64,000 nt of DNA, from the NCBI RefSeq assembly GCF_020026305.1, contig NZ_CP075691.1, positions 8,611,415-8,675,414 on the forward strand. The letters are read 5' to 3'. A program made the position numbers and the translations under genes. Shown here piece by piece: positions 31,839-40,537 of this stretch. Below the pieces are notes generated by a model. The model saw only the letters and a list, made by a program, of their open reading frames with translations. It did no database searches and was not told where the DNA came from. The number at the start of each line of letters is the position of its first letter. The first letter of the stretch is position 1. This stretch comes from Streptomyces sp. 135 (GTDB lineage Bacteria; Actinomycetota; Actinomycetes; Streptomycetales; Streptomycetaceae).

Positions 31839-32972
31839 ATGACCACTCCGGTCACGATCATCGGCGGAGGGCTCGCGGGCCTGACGCTCGCACGCGTCCT
31901 TCACGTACACGGCATCGAGGCGACGGTCTACGAAGCGGAGACGTCACCATCGGCTCGCACCCAGGGCGGCCTGCTCGACATCCACGTCCACAATGGGCAG
32001 CTCGCGCTCCGGGCGGCCGGGTTGTTCGAGGAATTCCTCGGCATCGTCCACCAGGGCGCCGAGGCGTCCCGCGTCCTCGACAAGAAGGGAAAGGTCCTGC
32101 TGGAAGAGCGTGACGACGGCACCGGCGGGCGGCCGGAGGTGCCCCGCGGAGCCCTCCGGCAGATCCTGCTCGACTCGCTGCCCGCCGGCACGGTTCGTTG
32201 GGGGCACAAGGTCGCCGCGGCCCGCACCCTCGGGGATGGCCGGCATGAGGTGACGTTCGCGGACGGGACGACCGTGACGACCGGCCTGCTGGTCGGCGCG
32301 GACGGCGCATGGTCCCGGGTCCGCCCCCTGCTGTCCGACGCCAGGCCCGAGTATGTCGGGACGTCCTTGATCGAGGCCTACCTGTTCGACGCGGACACCC
32401 GCCACCCGGCCTGCGCCCGGGCCGTCGGTGACGGCTCGCTCTTCGCGCTCGCCCCCGGTCAGGGGATATCCGCCCACCGTGAGCCGGACGGCGTCCTGCA
32501 CGCCTACGTGACACTCACCAAGCCGCAGGAGTGGATGGACGCCATCGATTTCTCCGACGCGGGCGCGGCCACGGCCCGTGTCGCCGCGGAGTTCCACGAC
32601 TGGGCCCCGGAACTCACCGCCCTGCTCACGGACGGCGAGACCGCCCCGGTTCCACGCGCCATCCACGCCCTGCCGGTCGACCACCGTTGGGACCGCGTGC
32701 CCGGCGTGACGCTGCTCGGCGACGCGGCCCACCTGATGGCCCCGTCGGGCGAGGGAGCGAACCTCGCCATGTACGACGGCGCGGAGCTGGGCAAGGCCCT
32801 CGCCGCGCACCCGGGCGACGTCGAAGCCGCACTCACCGCGTACGAGAACGCCCTGTTCCCGCGCAGCGCCGCCGCTGCCGCCGAGGCTTTCCGCGTCCAC
32901 GAGCTGTGCCTCGACGACAACGCCCCGCACAGCCTCGTCAGCTTCTTCACGGGGCACGCACAGGCGGGCTGA
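31839..32972 (+). CDS. FAD-dependent monooxygenase, TetX-like
   Basis: A 377-residue class A flavoprotein monooxygenase. The dinucleotide-binding site is TIIGGGLAGLTLARVLHVHG, followed by GGLLDIHVHNGQLALRAAGL, the DG motif LLVGADGAWSRVR, and the second FAD motif LLGDAAHLMAPSGEGANLAMYDG. Alignment by eye follows TetX, the tetracycline-inactivating enzyme, over the entire length. TetX proper has PPFAGQGVN where this reads APSGEGANL. It is likely to hydroxylate an aromatic or polyketide substrate using NADPH. AAGGA precedes ATG 31839. The divergent TetR gene and operators make this a self-contained inducible unit, so a detoxification role is a reasonable inference. Confidence 0.9.
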   Translation: MTTPVTIIGGGLAGLTLARVLHVHGIEATVYEAETSPSARTQGGLLDIHVHNGQLALRAAGLFEEFLGIVHQGAEASRVLDKKGKVLLEERDDGTGGRPEVPRGALRQILLDSLPAGTVRWGHKVAAARTLGDGRHEVTFADGTTVTTGLLVGADGAWSRVRPLLSDARPEYVGTSLIEAYLFDADTRHPACARAVGDGSLFALAPGQGISAHREPDGVLHAYVTLTKPQEWMDAIDFSDAGAATARVAAEFHDWAPELTALLTDGETAPVPRAIHALPVDHRWDRVPGVTLLGDAAHLMAPSGEGANLAMYDGAELGKALAAHPGDVEAALTAYENALFPRSAAAAAEAFRVHELCLDDNAPHSLVSFFTGHAQAG

Positions 32973-33003
32973 ACGTGCCCTTGCCCATTCCCTGTACTGC
33001 CCT

Positions 33004-33013
33004 CTAAATTTAG
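33004..33013 (+). promoter_or_regulatory. AT-rich palindrome CTAAATTTAG before the second TetR gene
   Basis: A perfect 10-bp palindrome within CTCTAAATTTAGTG, followed 11 bp later by CTCTCTAAAG, a partial second copy. It lies about 40 bp before the TetR start in otherwise GC-rich DNA, so it is a plausible autoregulatory operator. Confidence 0.5.
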
Positions 33014-33052
33014 TGTGCTCTCTAAAGTTCGGCGAAGGGTGGGGTGCGTGCG

Positions 33053-33676
33053 ATGCAGACGGCCGAAGGGGGACTACGTGAGCAGCACAAGGCCCAGCGG
33101 CGAGCTCGGATCCTCGACGCGACCCGGGAACTCCTGCGGGACAGCCCGGAGTCGGTGCTCAGTACCGAGCGGATCGCCGAGCGAGCGGAGGTCGCCCCGG
33201 CCACCGTGTACAACCTGATCGGACCGCGCGAGAAGATCTGGGAGGCGCTCGCCGCCGGGTTCATGGACGAACTCGAACGCCGCCTGGCCCTACTGGGGGC
33301 CGGTGATCCACGGGAGGTCGTCCGATCGACCGTACGACTGTTCGTAGAGGACCCGGTCGTGTCGCGGCGCCTGGTGCGTGAGTGGGCGAAGAGCGGCCTC
33401 GTACTCGACCGCAGTCCGCTCACCCAGCTTCGCCGCGCGATGGCCGAGGCGCAGACACAGGGCATCCTGCGCGCCGACATCCGCACTGACGCGTTGGCCG
33501 CCGCCGTCGGCACCTCGTGCGTGGGCGCCCTGCACCAGTGGGTCGCTGCCCTGATCGACGACGACCGGTTCCTCGCGCGCGCTCTGTTCGCACTGGACGT
33601 CGTGCTCGCCGCGGCGGCCGCCGACCCCCACCGAGACCGACTGCTGGCACCGCTGCGGACACGAGGCACGTCATGA
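33053..33676 (+). CDS. TetR-family transcriptional regulator
   Basis: A 207-residue regulator with the N-terminal DNA-binding domain RARILDATRELLRDSPESVLSTERIAERAEVAPATVYNLIGPREKIWEAL (about residues 17-65) and a helical ligand domain. ATG 33053 is used; GTG 33044 is in frame and would add three residues, and either could be served by AAGGGTGG. Its stop overlaps the start of the alpha/beta hydrolase (ATGA), so the two are translated together and the hydrolase substrate or product may be the inducer. An AT-rich palindrome upstream is a likely binding site. Confidence 0.9.
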   Translation: MQTAEGGLREQHKAQRRARILDATRELLRDSPESVLSTERIAERAEVAPATVYNLIGPREKIWEALAAGFMDELERRLALLGAGDPREVVRSTVRLFVEDPVVSRRLVREWAKSGLVLDRSPLTQLRRAMAEAQTQGILRADIRTDALAAAVGTSCVGALHQWVAALIDDDRFLARALFALDVVLAAAAADPHRDRLLAPLRTRGTS

Positions 33677-34530
33677 CGGCCGACGCACTCTCACGGCCCC
33701 GAAGCTTCGCGGGCGGGGGCGGGATCCGGCTCGCGGCAAACACGTGGGGTGCAGCGTCCTCGCCCCCTCTCCTTCTGCTGCACGGCGGCGGCCAGACACG
33801 ACACGCCTGGGACCAGACCGGCCCTCGGCTGGCCGAGCTGGGATGGCGGGTCATCGCTCCGGACCTGCGCGGGCACGGCACCAGCCAGTGGTCAGCCGAC
33901 GGTGACTACGACCTCGACCTGTTCGCCGATGACGTGCGGGCACTCGTCGCCGAACTCGGCGACCGGCCGGTGCTCGTAGGGGCCTCGCTCGGCGGTCTGA
34001 GCTCGCTGCTCGCCGCCGGAGAGGCACCCCGGGCGGCGATTCGCGCTCTGGTGCTCGTCGACGTCGCCCACCGGCCGGATCCGCGCGGGGTACGCCGGAT
34101 CGTCGAGTTCATGCGCCATCGACCGGACGGCTTCGCGAGCGTCGAGGAGGCGGTCGCCGCGGTCGCCGCCTACCTTCCGCACCGCACGCGACCGTACGAC
34201 CCGGAGCGGCTGCGGAACAATCTGCGACGCCACGGTGATCGCTGGGTCTGGCACTGGGACCCCCGGATGCTGGCCGGCTTCGAGGGCCGGACCGACCCGC
34301 CCGGCATGGCGGAGCGTCTTCTCGACGCCGCCCGCCACGCCGACGTGCCGATCCTGCTCATCCGCGGCGGGCTCAGCGACGTGGTGCGCGAGGACATCGC
34401 CGTGGAGTTCTGCGACAAGGTCCCCGACGCGCGGTACGTCGATGTGGGCGACGCCGGGCACATGGTGGTCGGCGACCGGAACGAGCCCTTCATCGACGAG
34501 CTCATCCCGTTCCTGGAAGGCATCGACTAG
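33673..34530 (+). CDS. Alpha/beta-fold hydrolase
   Basis: A 285-residue hydrolase of the epoxide hydrolase/lactonase-like superfamily. The oxyanion motif is LLLHGGGQTRHAWDQ, then VIAPDLRGHGTSQW, the nucleophile elbow LVGASLGGLSSL (Ser), the Asp candidate in ILLIRGGLSDVV, and the catalytic His in GDAGHMVVGDRN. The cap between VDVAHRPDP and ADVPILL is helical. No signal peptide. ATG 33673 overlaps the TetR stop, making a two-gene operon. Substrate unknown. Confidence 0.92.
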   Translation: MTADALSRPRSFAGGGGIRLAANTWGAASSPPLLLLHGGGQTRHAWDQTGPRLAELGWRVIAPDLRGHGTSQWSADGDYDLDLFADDVRALVAELGDRPVLVGASLGGLSSLLAAGEAPRAAIRALVLVDVAHRPDPRGVRRIVEFMRHRPDGFASVEEAVAAVAAYLPHRTRPYDPERLRNNLRRHGDRWVWHWDPRMLAGFEGRTDPPGMAERLLDAARHADVPILLIRGGLSDVVREDIAVEFCDKVPDARYVDVGDAGHMVVGDRNEPFIDELIPFLEGID

Positions 34531-34641
34531 CGACCAAGGGCTGCGCTCGCGTTGGCGTGCCGGTCCGGGAGGTCGGGTTCAACTCGCGGTCGCCACTGAT
34601 CCGCCCCACCGGTACGACCCGTCAGGAAAATCTCGGCGCCA

Positions 34642-35157
34642 TTACCCCAGCGGATGTGCCTCGGCCGGGGCGTCGAACGTGATCCAGGTATCGGGCGGCA
34701 GGTCTGGACGCCCCGGAACGGGCCTGCGTTCCTCGGTCCACGCGTCACCGGCGATCTCGATGGCAACGCGCCGCCAGAATCCGACCGCGGCGACGTTGCG
34801 ATCCTGGAAGGCGACTTCCCACGGCCCCGGGTGTTTCGACACGACCTCTTGAACGGCGCGCAGTCCGATCCCCGTCCGGCGTGCCCCACGAACAACGAAG
34901 AAGCTGTTCAGGACGCGTGTCGGAGCAGTCAGGTCGCGGACGAGAGCGAGACCGACGGGGGAGGGGCCACTGGACAAGAGGTAGGGCGCCCAGTCGGCCT
35001 GCGCAAAGGCGGCTTGCAGCCGATCACTCCGGAAGGTCCCGTCGGGGTTGGGCAGAGCGCCGCTGAACTCCGACATGTCATGCCCGAAGAGCAACCAGAG
35101 GCGCTCCAGCACGGGTTGGTCGGTCACATCGGCCAGGCGCGCGGATACGTCGGTCAT
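34642..35157 (-). CDS. GNAT-family N-acetyltransferase
   Basis: A 171-residue acetyltransferase with the N-terminal RLADVTDQPVLERLWLLFGHDMSEF, substrate-side loop LPNPDGTFRSDRL and the acetyl-CoA motif FFVVRGARRTGIGLRAVQEVV, followed by WEVAFQDRNVAAVGFWRRV. The DMSEF...NPDGTF pattern is shared with a widespread GNAT subgroup of unknown substrate. ATG 35157 has GAGGGAG about 6 nt upstream; the longer frame is non-coding. It lies behind the terminator of the ABC exporter operon and has its own promoter space of only about 30 bp outside that hairpin. Confidence 0.87.
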   Translation of the reverse strand: MTDVSARLADVTDQPVLERLWLLFGHDMSEFSGALPNPDGTFRSDRLQAAFAQADWAPYLLSSGPSPVGLALVRDLTAPTRVLNSFFVVRGARRTGIGLRAVQEVVSKHPGPWEVAFQDRNVAAVGFWRRVAIEIAGDAWTEERRPVPGRPDLPPDTWITFDAPAEAHPLG

Positions 35158-35183
35158 CAGTCTCCCTCGTTGTGGACATGAAA

Positions 35184-35229
35184 AAGCCTCCCTGGCGGAC
35201 GCGGAGGCGGAGCCCGGCCGGGGAGGCTT
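35184..35229 (-). terminator. Rho-independent terminator of the ABC exporter operon
   Basis: On the minus strand, AAGCCTCCC pairs with GGGAGGCTT (9 bp) around a 28-nt GC-rich loop, and the stem is followed directly by TTTC. It begins 52 nt after the permease stop at 35282. This is one of few hairpins in the window with a T-run. Confidence 0.8.
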
Positions 35230-35281
35230 GAGTACTGAAAGGGAACGTATCAGGTCCACCTCCGCCTGTCGCGGGCGCCGC

Positions 35282-36142
35282 TCACACGTCCCGGCGGCAC
35301 ACCACGGTCACCGTCACGGCCACCGCCACCAGCGGCCACACCGCGAAGACCGTCCACGCCTCGGCGGGCGTCACCGGATACTTCTCCGCCGAGCCCGGCA
35401 CGGCAGGGTTCTCCACCAGGCGCCGCCAGGCGGAGAGCAGCATCGCGTTGCCGATCTCCTTGACCCACCGGTATGTGTCGCCCTGCAAGACCGCAGGCAG
35501 CAGCAGAAGTGTGCCGACCACCGCCACGACCGTGCCCGCGGCATGGCGAATGGCCGCGCCGAGCGCCATGCCGACCAGCGCGCACACCGGAGCGAGCAGC
35601 GCGGAGGCCGCGATGGCGCGCACCGCTCCGGGGTCGCCGACCGACAGGCCGCCCTCCTCGCGGAGCAGCGCCTGCGTCATACCGAAAGAAACCCCCGCGA
35701 CGACCACGCCGAGCGCGCACAGCACCGCCGCGACAACGGCCGTCTTCGCCGCGATCACCGCACGGCGGTCCGGCACGGCCGTGAACGTCGTACGGACCAG
35801 GCCGCTGGTGTACTCGCCGAAGACGCAGAGCGCCCCCACAGTGGCCGCGATGACCATCCAGAGCTGCCAGGCCGGTTCGACGAAGGCGGTGTGCAGCGGG
35901 TCGAACCGGAAGTGCCGCTCGGTCCCGGCCGGAGGCTGGGGCATGCCCGCGAGCCGACGGGCGTTGGACCAGGCGGAGTTCGCATTGATCGCGATCACGA
36001 CGAGGGCGCCACCGCCGAGCACCCAGTACGTGGAACGCAGCGAGCGGAGTTTGATCCACTCGGCGGCGAGGAGGTCGGTGAAGCGGGCGCGGGGCGTGGT
36101 GGTGCCCGCTTGGCCCCGGGCCTCCGCGGTGGGCGTACTCAT
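35282..36142 (-). CDS. ABC-2-type transporter permease
   Basis: A 286-residue membrane protein with six predicted spans: near residues 35-52 (TYWVLGGGALVVIAIN), 95-115 (LWMVIAATVGALCVFGEYTSG), 135-160, 185-205, 210-230 and 262-282. The segment FTDLLAAEWIKLRSLRSTYW is the typical start of ABC-2 permeases, and GEYTSGLVRTTFTAVPDR is the conserved cytoplasmic stretch after span 2. ATG 36142 overlaps the stop of the ATPase gene (ATGA). Together they form a two-gene exporter, probably for a peptide, lipid or antibiotic. Confidence 0.9.
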   Translation of the reverse strand: MSTPTAEARGQAGTTTPRARFTDLLAAEWIKLRSLRSTYWVLGGGALVVIAINANSAWSNARRLAGMPQPPAGTERHFRFDPLHTAFVEPAWQLWMVIAATVGALCVFGEYTSGLVRTTFTAVPDRRAVIAAKTAVVAAVLCALGVVVAGVSFGMTQALLREEGGLSVGDPGAVRAIAASALLAPVCALVGMALGAAIRHAAGTVVAVVGTLLLLPAVLQGDTYRWVKEIGNAMLLSAWRRLVENPAVPGSAEKYPVTPAEAWTVFAVWPLVAVAVTVTVVCRRDV

Positions 36143-37104
36143 CGTGTTCCTTCCGCGAGGAGCTGCCCGTGCTCCTCGTGCTTCTCTGTTGGGCTGCGGG
36201 ACGCCCCTGTGAGGTAGTCCACGCGGTCGGCGGTGAGTTCCATGAACGCCTTCTCCAAGGAGCGGCCACCGGAGGCGAGTTCGTGCAGCGGGATCCGGTG
36301 GGCGCATGCCAGTTCGCCGATGCGGGCCGCCGGCAGGCCGGTGACGGTGAGCAGCCCCTCGCCGTCCGCAAGGACCGCGGCACCCTCGTCGGTCAGGACG
36401 GTCGCGAGCCCGGCGGCGTCGGGCGTCCGCACGGACACGTCGGGCCGGGACGCACGGGCCGCGAACCGGGCGACGCTTTCGGCGGCGATCAGCTCCCCGC
36501 GGCCGATCACGACGAGGTGCTCGGCGGTGTCCTCCATCTCGCCCATCTGGTGGCTGGAGACGAAGACCGTGCGCCCCTCGCCGGCGAGCCGCCGGAAGAG
36601 CCCGCGCATCCACGACACACCTTCCGGGTCAAGCCCGTTGAGCGGCTCGTCGAAGAGGAGGACCGGCGGGTCGCCGAGCAGCGCGGCGGCGATGCCGAGC
36701 CGCTGCCTCATGCCGAGCGAGTAGCCGGACACGCGTCGCCGCGCCGCCTCGGTGAGGCCTACCTCGGCCAGGACCTCGGCGACCCGGTGACGCGGGATTC
36801 CGTTGCCGCGGGCGAGTGCGGCCAGGTGGTCCCATCCGCTGCGTCCGACGTGTACGTCGCCCGCGTCGAGCAGCACGCCGACGTGGCGCAGGCCGCGCGG
36901 TCGGTCGCGGAACGGCCGTCCTCCGATGGTGGCGCTACCGCCGGTGGGACTCACCAGGCCGAGCAGCATGCGCAGCGTGGTGGTCTTGCCGGCGCCGTTC
37001 GGTCCGAGGAAGCCTGTCACGCGCCCCGGGCGCACCGTGAAACTCAGGGCGTTCACCGCGGTGGTGTCGCCATAGCGCTTGGTCAGTTCATGTACTTCGA
37101 TCAC
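36139..37104 (-). CDS. ABC exporter ATP-binding protein
   Basis: A 321-residue ATPase of the ABC-2/DrrA-like type. Walker A is GFLGPNGAGKTTTLRML, the signature is SGYSLGMRQRLGIAAAL, Walker B is VLLFDEPLNGLDPEG, and the switch His is VFVSSHQMGEMEDTAEHLVV. The ~90-residue C-terminal extension is usual for this group. GTG 37104 starts the protein at VIEVHELTKRYGDTTAV, where the family begins; the ribosome site is weak. It is coupled to the permease downstream. No regulator is adjacent. Confidence 0.92.
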   Translation of the reverse strand: MIEVHELTKRYGDTTAVNALSFTVRPGRVTGFLGPNGAGKTTTLRMLLGLVSPTGGSATIGGRPFRDRPRGLRHVGVLLDAGDVHVGRSGWDHLAALARGNGIPRHRVAEVLAEVGLTEAARRRVSGYSLGMRQRLGIAAALLGDPPVLLFDEPLNGLDPEGVSWMRGLFRRLAGEGRTVFVSSHQMGEMEDTAEHLVVIGRGELIAAESVARFAARASRPDVSVRTPDAAGLATVLTDEGAAVLADGEGLLTVTGLPAARIGELACAHRIPLHELASGGRSLEKAFMELTADRVDYLTGASRSPTEKHEEHGQLLAEGTR

Positions 37105-37293
37105 GGTCCGAATCTGCCGCGCACAGGGCGACCAGGGCATCGGCCGGGCGGCCACATCTGCGGGCTGGGCGGTAGCCCGTGGGCGTACGCCCGGGGGCTA
37201 TGTCCCGCTGATGGCGCACGCACCTGTGTCTCGCCGTGCAGGCGCTGCTCCTCCGCCGTGAACCTCGATGTCAATGGGCGGTACTGTCGGCCG

Positions 37294-37752
37294 ATGGCGT
37301 CTGACGAGTCGAGCGCGTGCCCGCTTCACGGTGCCGGGGTGAGCGGGCAGAGCTTGGTGGGCCGCCGGGTCGTGAAGGTCGTCGCGTCGTGGCACGTATA
37401 CCCCGGCGATGACCCGGCGGGCCCGCTGGAGGTGTGGCTGATCGATGGCCGAGGTGTCGCCGTTCGCATCACGACCGGATCGGATTGGTGCCTGATCGCA
37501 GAGGAGTCGGAGCCGCACGCGGGCTACGACATGGGCGACTCGGGGCTCGTCACGGTGGGAGCGAGCCGGCAGGAGACACCGTTCGCGGACCACATCGGGG
37601 AGAGTGTTCTGGCGGTGCGGGAAGACCACGTGTCGAACGCCGGTCGCGTCGCCCTGGAGCTCTCCTTCCCCACCGGCGGCGTCCGTTGTGAGAGCTGGGC
37701 CGGGGACCTCCGCCTGTCTGCGACCGGCCGCCAGCCGGGATCGGCAACGTGA
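37294..37752 (+). CDS. Hypothetical protein
   Basis: A 152-residue soluble protein I do not recognise. It is predicted to be mostly beta strand (SLVGRRVVKVVASWHVY, LEVWLIDGRGVAVRITTGSDWCLIAEES, RVALELSFPTGGVRCESWAGDLRL), with an N-terminal SSACPLHG. The alternation of strands with a C-terminal SWAGDLRL recalls small immunity-like or carbohydrate-binding-like proteins, but that is only an impression. ATG 37294 is the probable start; there is no strong ribosome site. It stands alone between the divergent ABC exporter and a convergent acetyltransferase. Confidence 0.65.
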   Translation: MASDESSACPLHGAGVSGQSLVGRRVVKVVASWHVYPGDDPAGPLEVWLIDGRGVAVRITTGSDWCLIAEESEPHAGYDMGDSGLVTVGASRQETPFADHIGESVLAVREDHVSNAGRVALELSFPTGGVRCESWAGDLRLSATGRQPGSAT

Positions 37753-37804
37753 ACGTGACGTGGGTGCCCAACGGGCCGACCGGTGGTTCGTCACGAAACC
37801 CTGG

Positions 37805-38368
37805 TCAGCCAGGGCTGTCGTTTCGGGTTTCGCTGACGGGTCTGTCGATGCGGTAGACGTAATGGGTGCGGTCGTCGTCCGGATTGTCAGGGGTCAGTTC
37901 GGCGGTACCGATCCTGAGCAGTCCGGCCTTCTCCAGGGCCCGCCATGACGCGCGGTTCGCCGCGTGGACCGGGACGACGACGGCGGACGCGTCCGCGTGG
38001 TCGGTCCATGTGGCCGCCACGATCTCCCGGATGATGCGGGGGCCAAGTCCCTGCCCCACCCGTGCGGGGTCGCCGAGCAGGTAGTCGATCGTGACCGCCG
38101 TTTCGGGGAGTTCGACCTGGTCGGTCATCTCCGCCAGGTAGTTGGGGTAGTCCGCGAATCGACACCGTTGGACCAGAGCGACGGGCGCGCCGTCCAGCAT
38201 GACCAGAAGATCCTCGGACGGCTCCTCGCCGCGCGTCGCCGGCCCGAAGTCCCGCGCGACCGCCTCCACGGAGGTGTCGTGGCTCCACCAGCGGGCCACG
38301 TGCGGTTGCATGAGCCACTGCCGCACCAACCCGAGGTCTCCCTCGGTCACCCTCCGCCACGTGATCAC
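37805..38368 (-). CDS. GNAT acetyltransferase similar to AAC(6')-type aminoglycoside acetyltransferases
   Basis: A 187-residue enzyme of the Acetyltransf_8 kind shared by AAC(6')-Ib-like enzymes and IucB/MbtK-type lysine acylases. Indicative segments are WRRVTEGDLGLVRQWLMQPHVARWW, IDYLLGDPARVGQGLGPRIIREIV (acetyl-CoA loop) and PVHAANRASWRALEKAGLLRIGTAEL. Resistance is possible but the substrate cannot be read off. Two adjacent GTG codons (38371 and 38368) can start it; the second has AGGAG at a better 5-nt distance and is used here. Confidence 0.85.
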   Translation of the reverse strand: MITWRRVTEGDLGLVRQWLMQPHVARWWSHDTSVEAVARDFGPATRGEEPSEDLLVMLDGAPVALVQRCRFADYPNYLAEMTDQVELPETAVTIDYLLGDPARVGQGLGPRIIREIVAATWTDHADASAVVVPVHAANRASWRALEKAGLLRIGTAELTPDNPDDDRTHYVYRIDRPVSETRNDSPG

Positions 38369-38453
38369 CACGACTCCTCACCTGCTCACCACCGCGCCAG
38401 ATCACGCCGACCCCAGCCAGCGGCTCGTCACGCGGCCACCGGGTAATGGGTTC

Positions 38454-38980
38454 ATGACTGCCGCCGAGTCCGCCGAATCCGCCGCGCGGATCCTCACGGC
38501 GGCGGCCCCCGAACTCGGCGCCGGCGTGCGCAAGGCGACGGCGAAGGCGGCCGCGGCCGTGTGCGGGGAGGCCGCGCTGATGCGGGCCTGGGGACACGGC
38601 CCCGGCGAGCTGGAGCGGAGGCCGTTCGACCGGCGCGCCCGGTTCGCCGAACGGCTGCGCACCAGTCGCCTCGCCCAGTGGGCGGAGCTGATCGGCCGCT
38701 TCCGTCAGATGGCCGAGGGTGAGCGCGCCCGCAAGGTCGAGAACACCAAGGGGAACTGGTCGGCGTCACACTCGGCGACCTCTCCCGCGTGGCCCCCTCC
38801 GAGCCCGCCGGCCTCGGCCTGCCCGAGCAGAGTGCGGTGTTCGGCCGCGCGGCGCGGCCATGGCGTGCGCCCCGGCGCTGCTGGATCAGGCCCGCCACGC
38901 CGGGCGGAACTTCGTGATGATCACCGACGACGAGTGCGAGGGCACCGAGGAATGGATGCGCGGCTGGAACCGAGACGGCT
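38454..38980 (+). pseudogene. Decayed VWA-domain (CoxE-like) protein gene
   Basis: The first ~95 codons read as the N-terminus of a VWA-domain protein (ILTAAAPELGAGVRKATAKAA ... LAQWAELIGRFRQMAEGERARKVENT). Near 38745 similarity continues only in another frame (GELVGVTLGDLSRVAPSEPAGLGLPE), so there is a frameshift. Next, the part with the metal-binding VWA core is missing, and a third frame gives ALLDQARHAGRNF joined directly to VMITDDECEGTEEWMRGWN, which in intact proteins lie ~70 residues apart. Thus at least one frameshift and one or two deletions are needed. The partner MoxR-type ATPase is absent. The remnant ends at the convergent MurE-like gene. Confidence 0.75.
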
Positions 38981-39004
38981 CCGTGCCGCCCCCGGCCATC
39001 ACGC

Positions 39005-40537
39005 TCACCCGCTCAGCGAATCGACAGGTCGAAGCACGGAAGGGCGGACGGCTGCTTGCGCGAGGACGAGTTCCCGCGCGGTCTCCATGTCGCTGAACGG
39101 GAGCAGTTCACCGCGGACGGCCTGGTGCGGTTCGCTGCCCTTGCCGGCTATGAGGACGGTGTCCCCGGGACCGGCCGAGGACAGCGCGAAGGCGATCGCC
39201 TCACGACGGTCGGCGAGCCGCTCGAACGGCGTGCCGGTGGCCGCGAGGCCCGGGGTGATCTGGTCCAAGATCGCCTCAGGGTCCTCGAAGCGAGGGTTGT
39301 CGCAGGTCAGGACGCACAGATCCGAGTGGGTGCCCGCGATGCTCCCCATCTCGGCCCGCTTCGTGGTGTCTCGGTCGCCGCCGCAGCCGAAGACAGTGAT
39401 CACCCGGCCGGGTGCGTAGCCGCGGATGGTGGTCAGAACCTTGTCCAGGGAGTCGGGGGAGTGGGCGTAGTCCACGATCACGGTGGCGCCCTCAGGGGTC
39501 TCGAAGCGTTCGAACCGCCCGGGGACGGGCGGAAGCTGTGCGAGCGCGCCGACGAGGGCGTCCAGGTCGTGCCCCAGTACGTGGCAGGCGGCGAGCGTCG
39601 CAAGGGAGTTGGCCACCGAGTACCGGCCCGGGAACGGTATCGCCGCCGGATACGCCCGCCCCTCGTGGTGCAGGGTGAACCGCGTACCCGAGGCACTCAC
39701 CACGAGGTCGGTCGCGCGGTAGTCCGCCGGTGCGTCGAGAGCGTAAGTGGTCACCGCGCCGGGCATCATGGCCGCGATCCCGGCCCCCACCGGGTCGTCG
39801 GCGTTGACCACCGCGTGCCGGCACAAGCCCTGGAAGAGCCGGAGTTTGGCATCCCGGTAGTCGGCCATCGTCCCGTGGTCGTCCAGGTGATCCTGCGTCA
39901 GATTGGTGAACACGCCGACGTCGATGAACGTCCGGTCCACCCGGTGTGTCAGCAGGGCCATGGAGGTGGCCTCCAGGACCACACTGCTGGCCGCGTGGTC
40001 GCGCATGTATCCCAACAGGTACTGGAGGTCGGGCGATTCCGGCGTGGAGAGCACCGAGTGCGGCATGCGGATCTGTTCGTCGCCGATCCGGCTGCCGGCC
40101 GTCCCGATGACCCCCACCTTCGCTCCGGCGGAGATCCGCAGGGCGGATTCGATCATGTACGAGACGGACGTCTTGCCGTTGGTGCCGGTGATCGCCACCA
40201 TGTCCATCCGCCGCCCCGGTTCGCCGAAGTACCGGGCGGCCACCACCGCGGCCGCCCGTCGCGTGTCCGCCACCCGCACGACACACCCGTCCGCGGGCCA
40301 CGGCATCGCAGGCAGCGTCGGATCATCCCCCTCGACGATGACGGCGGCGGCCCCGCGGGCGAACGCGTCGGCCACGGAACCCGGCCCGCCCTCCTGGTGA
40401 CCGGGTACGGCGACGAAAACGGAACCAGGCAGCACCCGGTCGACATCGAAAGTCACACCACCGGTGATCGCGGTCGCTCCCGGGTCGCCCCGCAGTGCGT
40501 GGTGTGGGTGTCCGGCCAACAACTCGTTCAGCTTCAC
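39005..40537 (-). CDS. MurE-family Mur ligase, stand-alone copy
   Basis: A 510-residue ATP-dependent amide ligase of the UDP-N-acetylmuramoyl-tripeptide synthetase family. The N-terminal domain binds the UDP part (GSVFVAVPGHQEGG), the central P-loop is AITGTNGKTSVSYMI, then LEATSMALLTHRVD, FTNLTQDHLDDHGTMADYRDAKLRLF, and the C-terminal DNPRFEDP, the motif that contacts diaminopimelate in MurE. VDYAHSPDSLDKVL is also present. No division or cell-wall genes surround it, so this is not the dcw-cluster enzyme; it is either a paralogue with a special role or a relocated copy. GTG 40537 has AAGGGA about 7 nt upstream. It is divergent from the PEP-mutase-like gene. Confidence 0.9.
   Translation of the reverse strand: MKLNELLAGHPHHALRGDPGATAITGGVTFDVDRVLPGSVFVAVPGHQEGGPGSVADAFARGAAAVIVEGDDPTLPAMPWPADGCVVRVADTRRAAAVVAARYFGEPGRRMDMVAITGTNGKTSVSYMIESALRISAGAKVGVIGTAGSRIGDEQIRMPHSVLSTPESPDLQYLLGYMRDHAASSVVLEATSMALLTHRVDRTFIDVGVFTNLTQDHLDDHGTMADYRDAKLRLFQGLCRHAVVNADDPVGAGIAAMMPGAVTTYALDAPADYRATDLVVSASGTRFTLHHEGRAYPAAIPFPGRYSVANSLATLAACHVLGHDLDALVGALAQLPPVPGRFERFETPEGATVIVDYAHSPDSLDKVLTTIRGYAPGRVITVFGCGGDRDTTKRAEMGSIAGTHSDLCVLTCDNPRFEDPEAILDQITPGLAATGTPFERLADRREAIAFALSSAGPGDTVLIAGKGSEPHQAVRGELLPFSDMETARELVLAQAAVRPSVLRPVDSLSG

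Noticed and set aside
35282..36613. Extended version of the ABC permease beginning inside the ATPase gene
   Set aside because: The first 157 codons are an out-of-frame shadow of the ATPase; the ATGA overlap at 36142 marks the real start.
36169..37293. Long upstream extension of the hypothetical gene at 37294
   Set aside because: The extension is antisense to the ABC ATPase gene; only the part after ATG 37294 has protein-like composition.
38719..39096. Separate small gene in the third frame of the VWA remnant
   Set aside because: The frame contains the last recognisable VWA pieces (ALLDQARHAG, TDDECEG) and is explained by decay of one ancestral gene.
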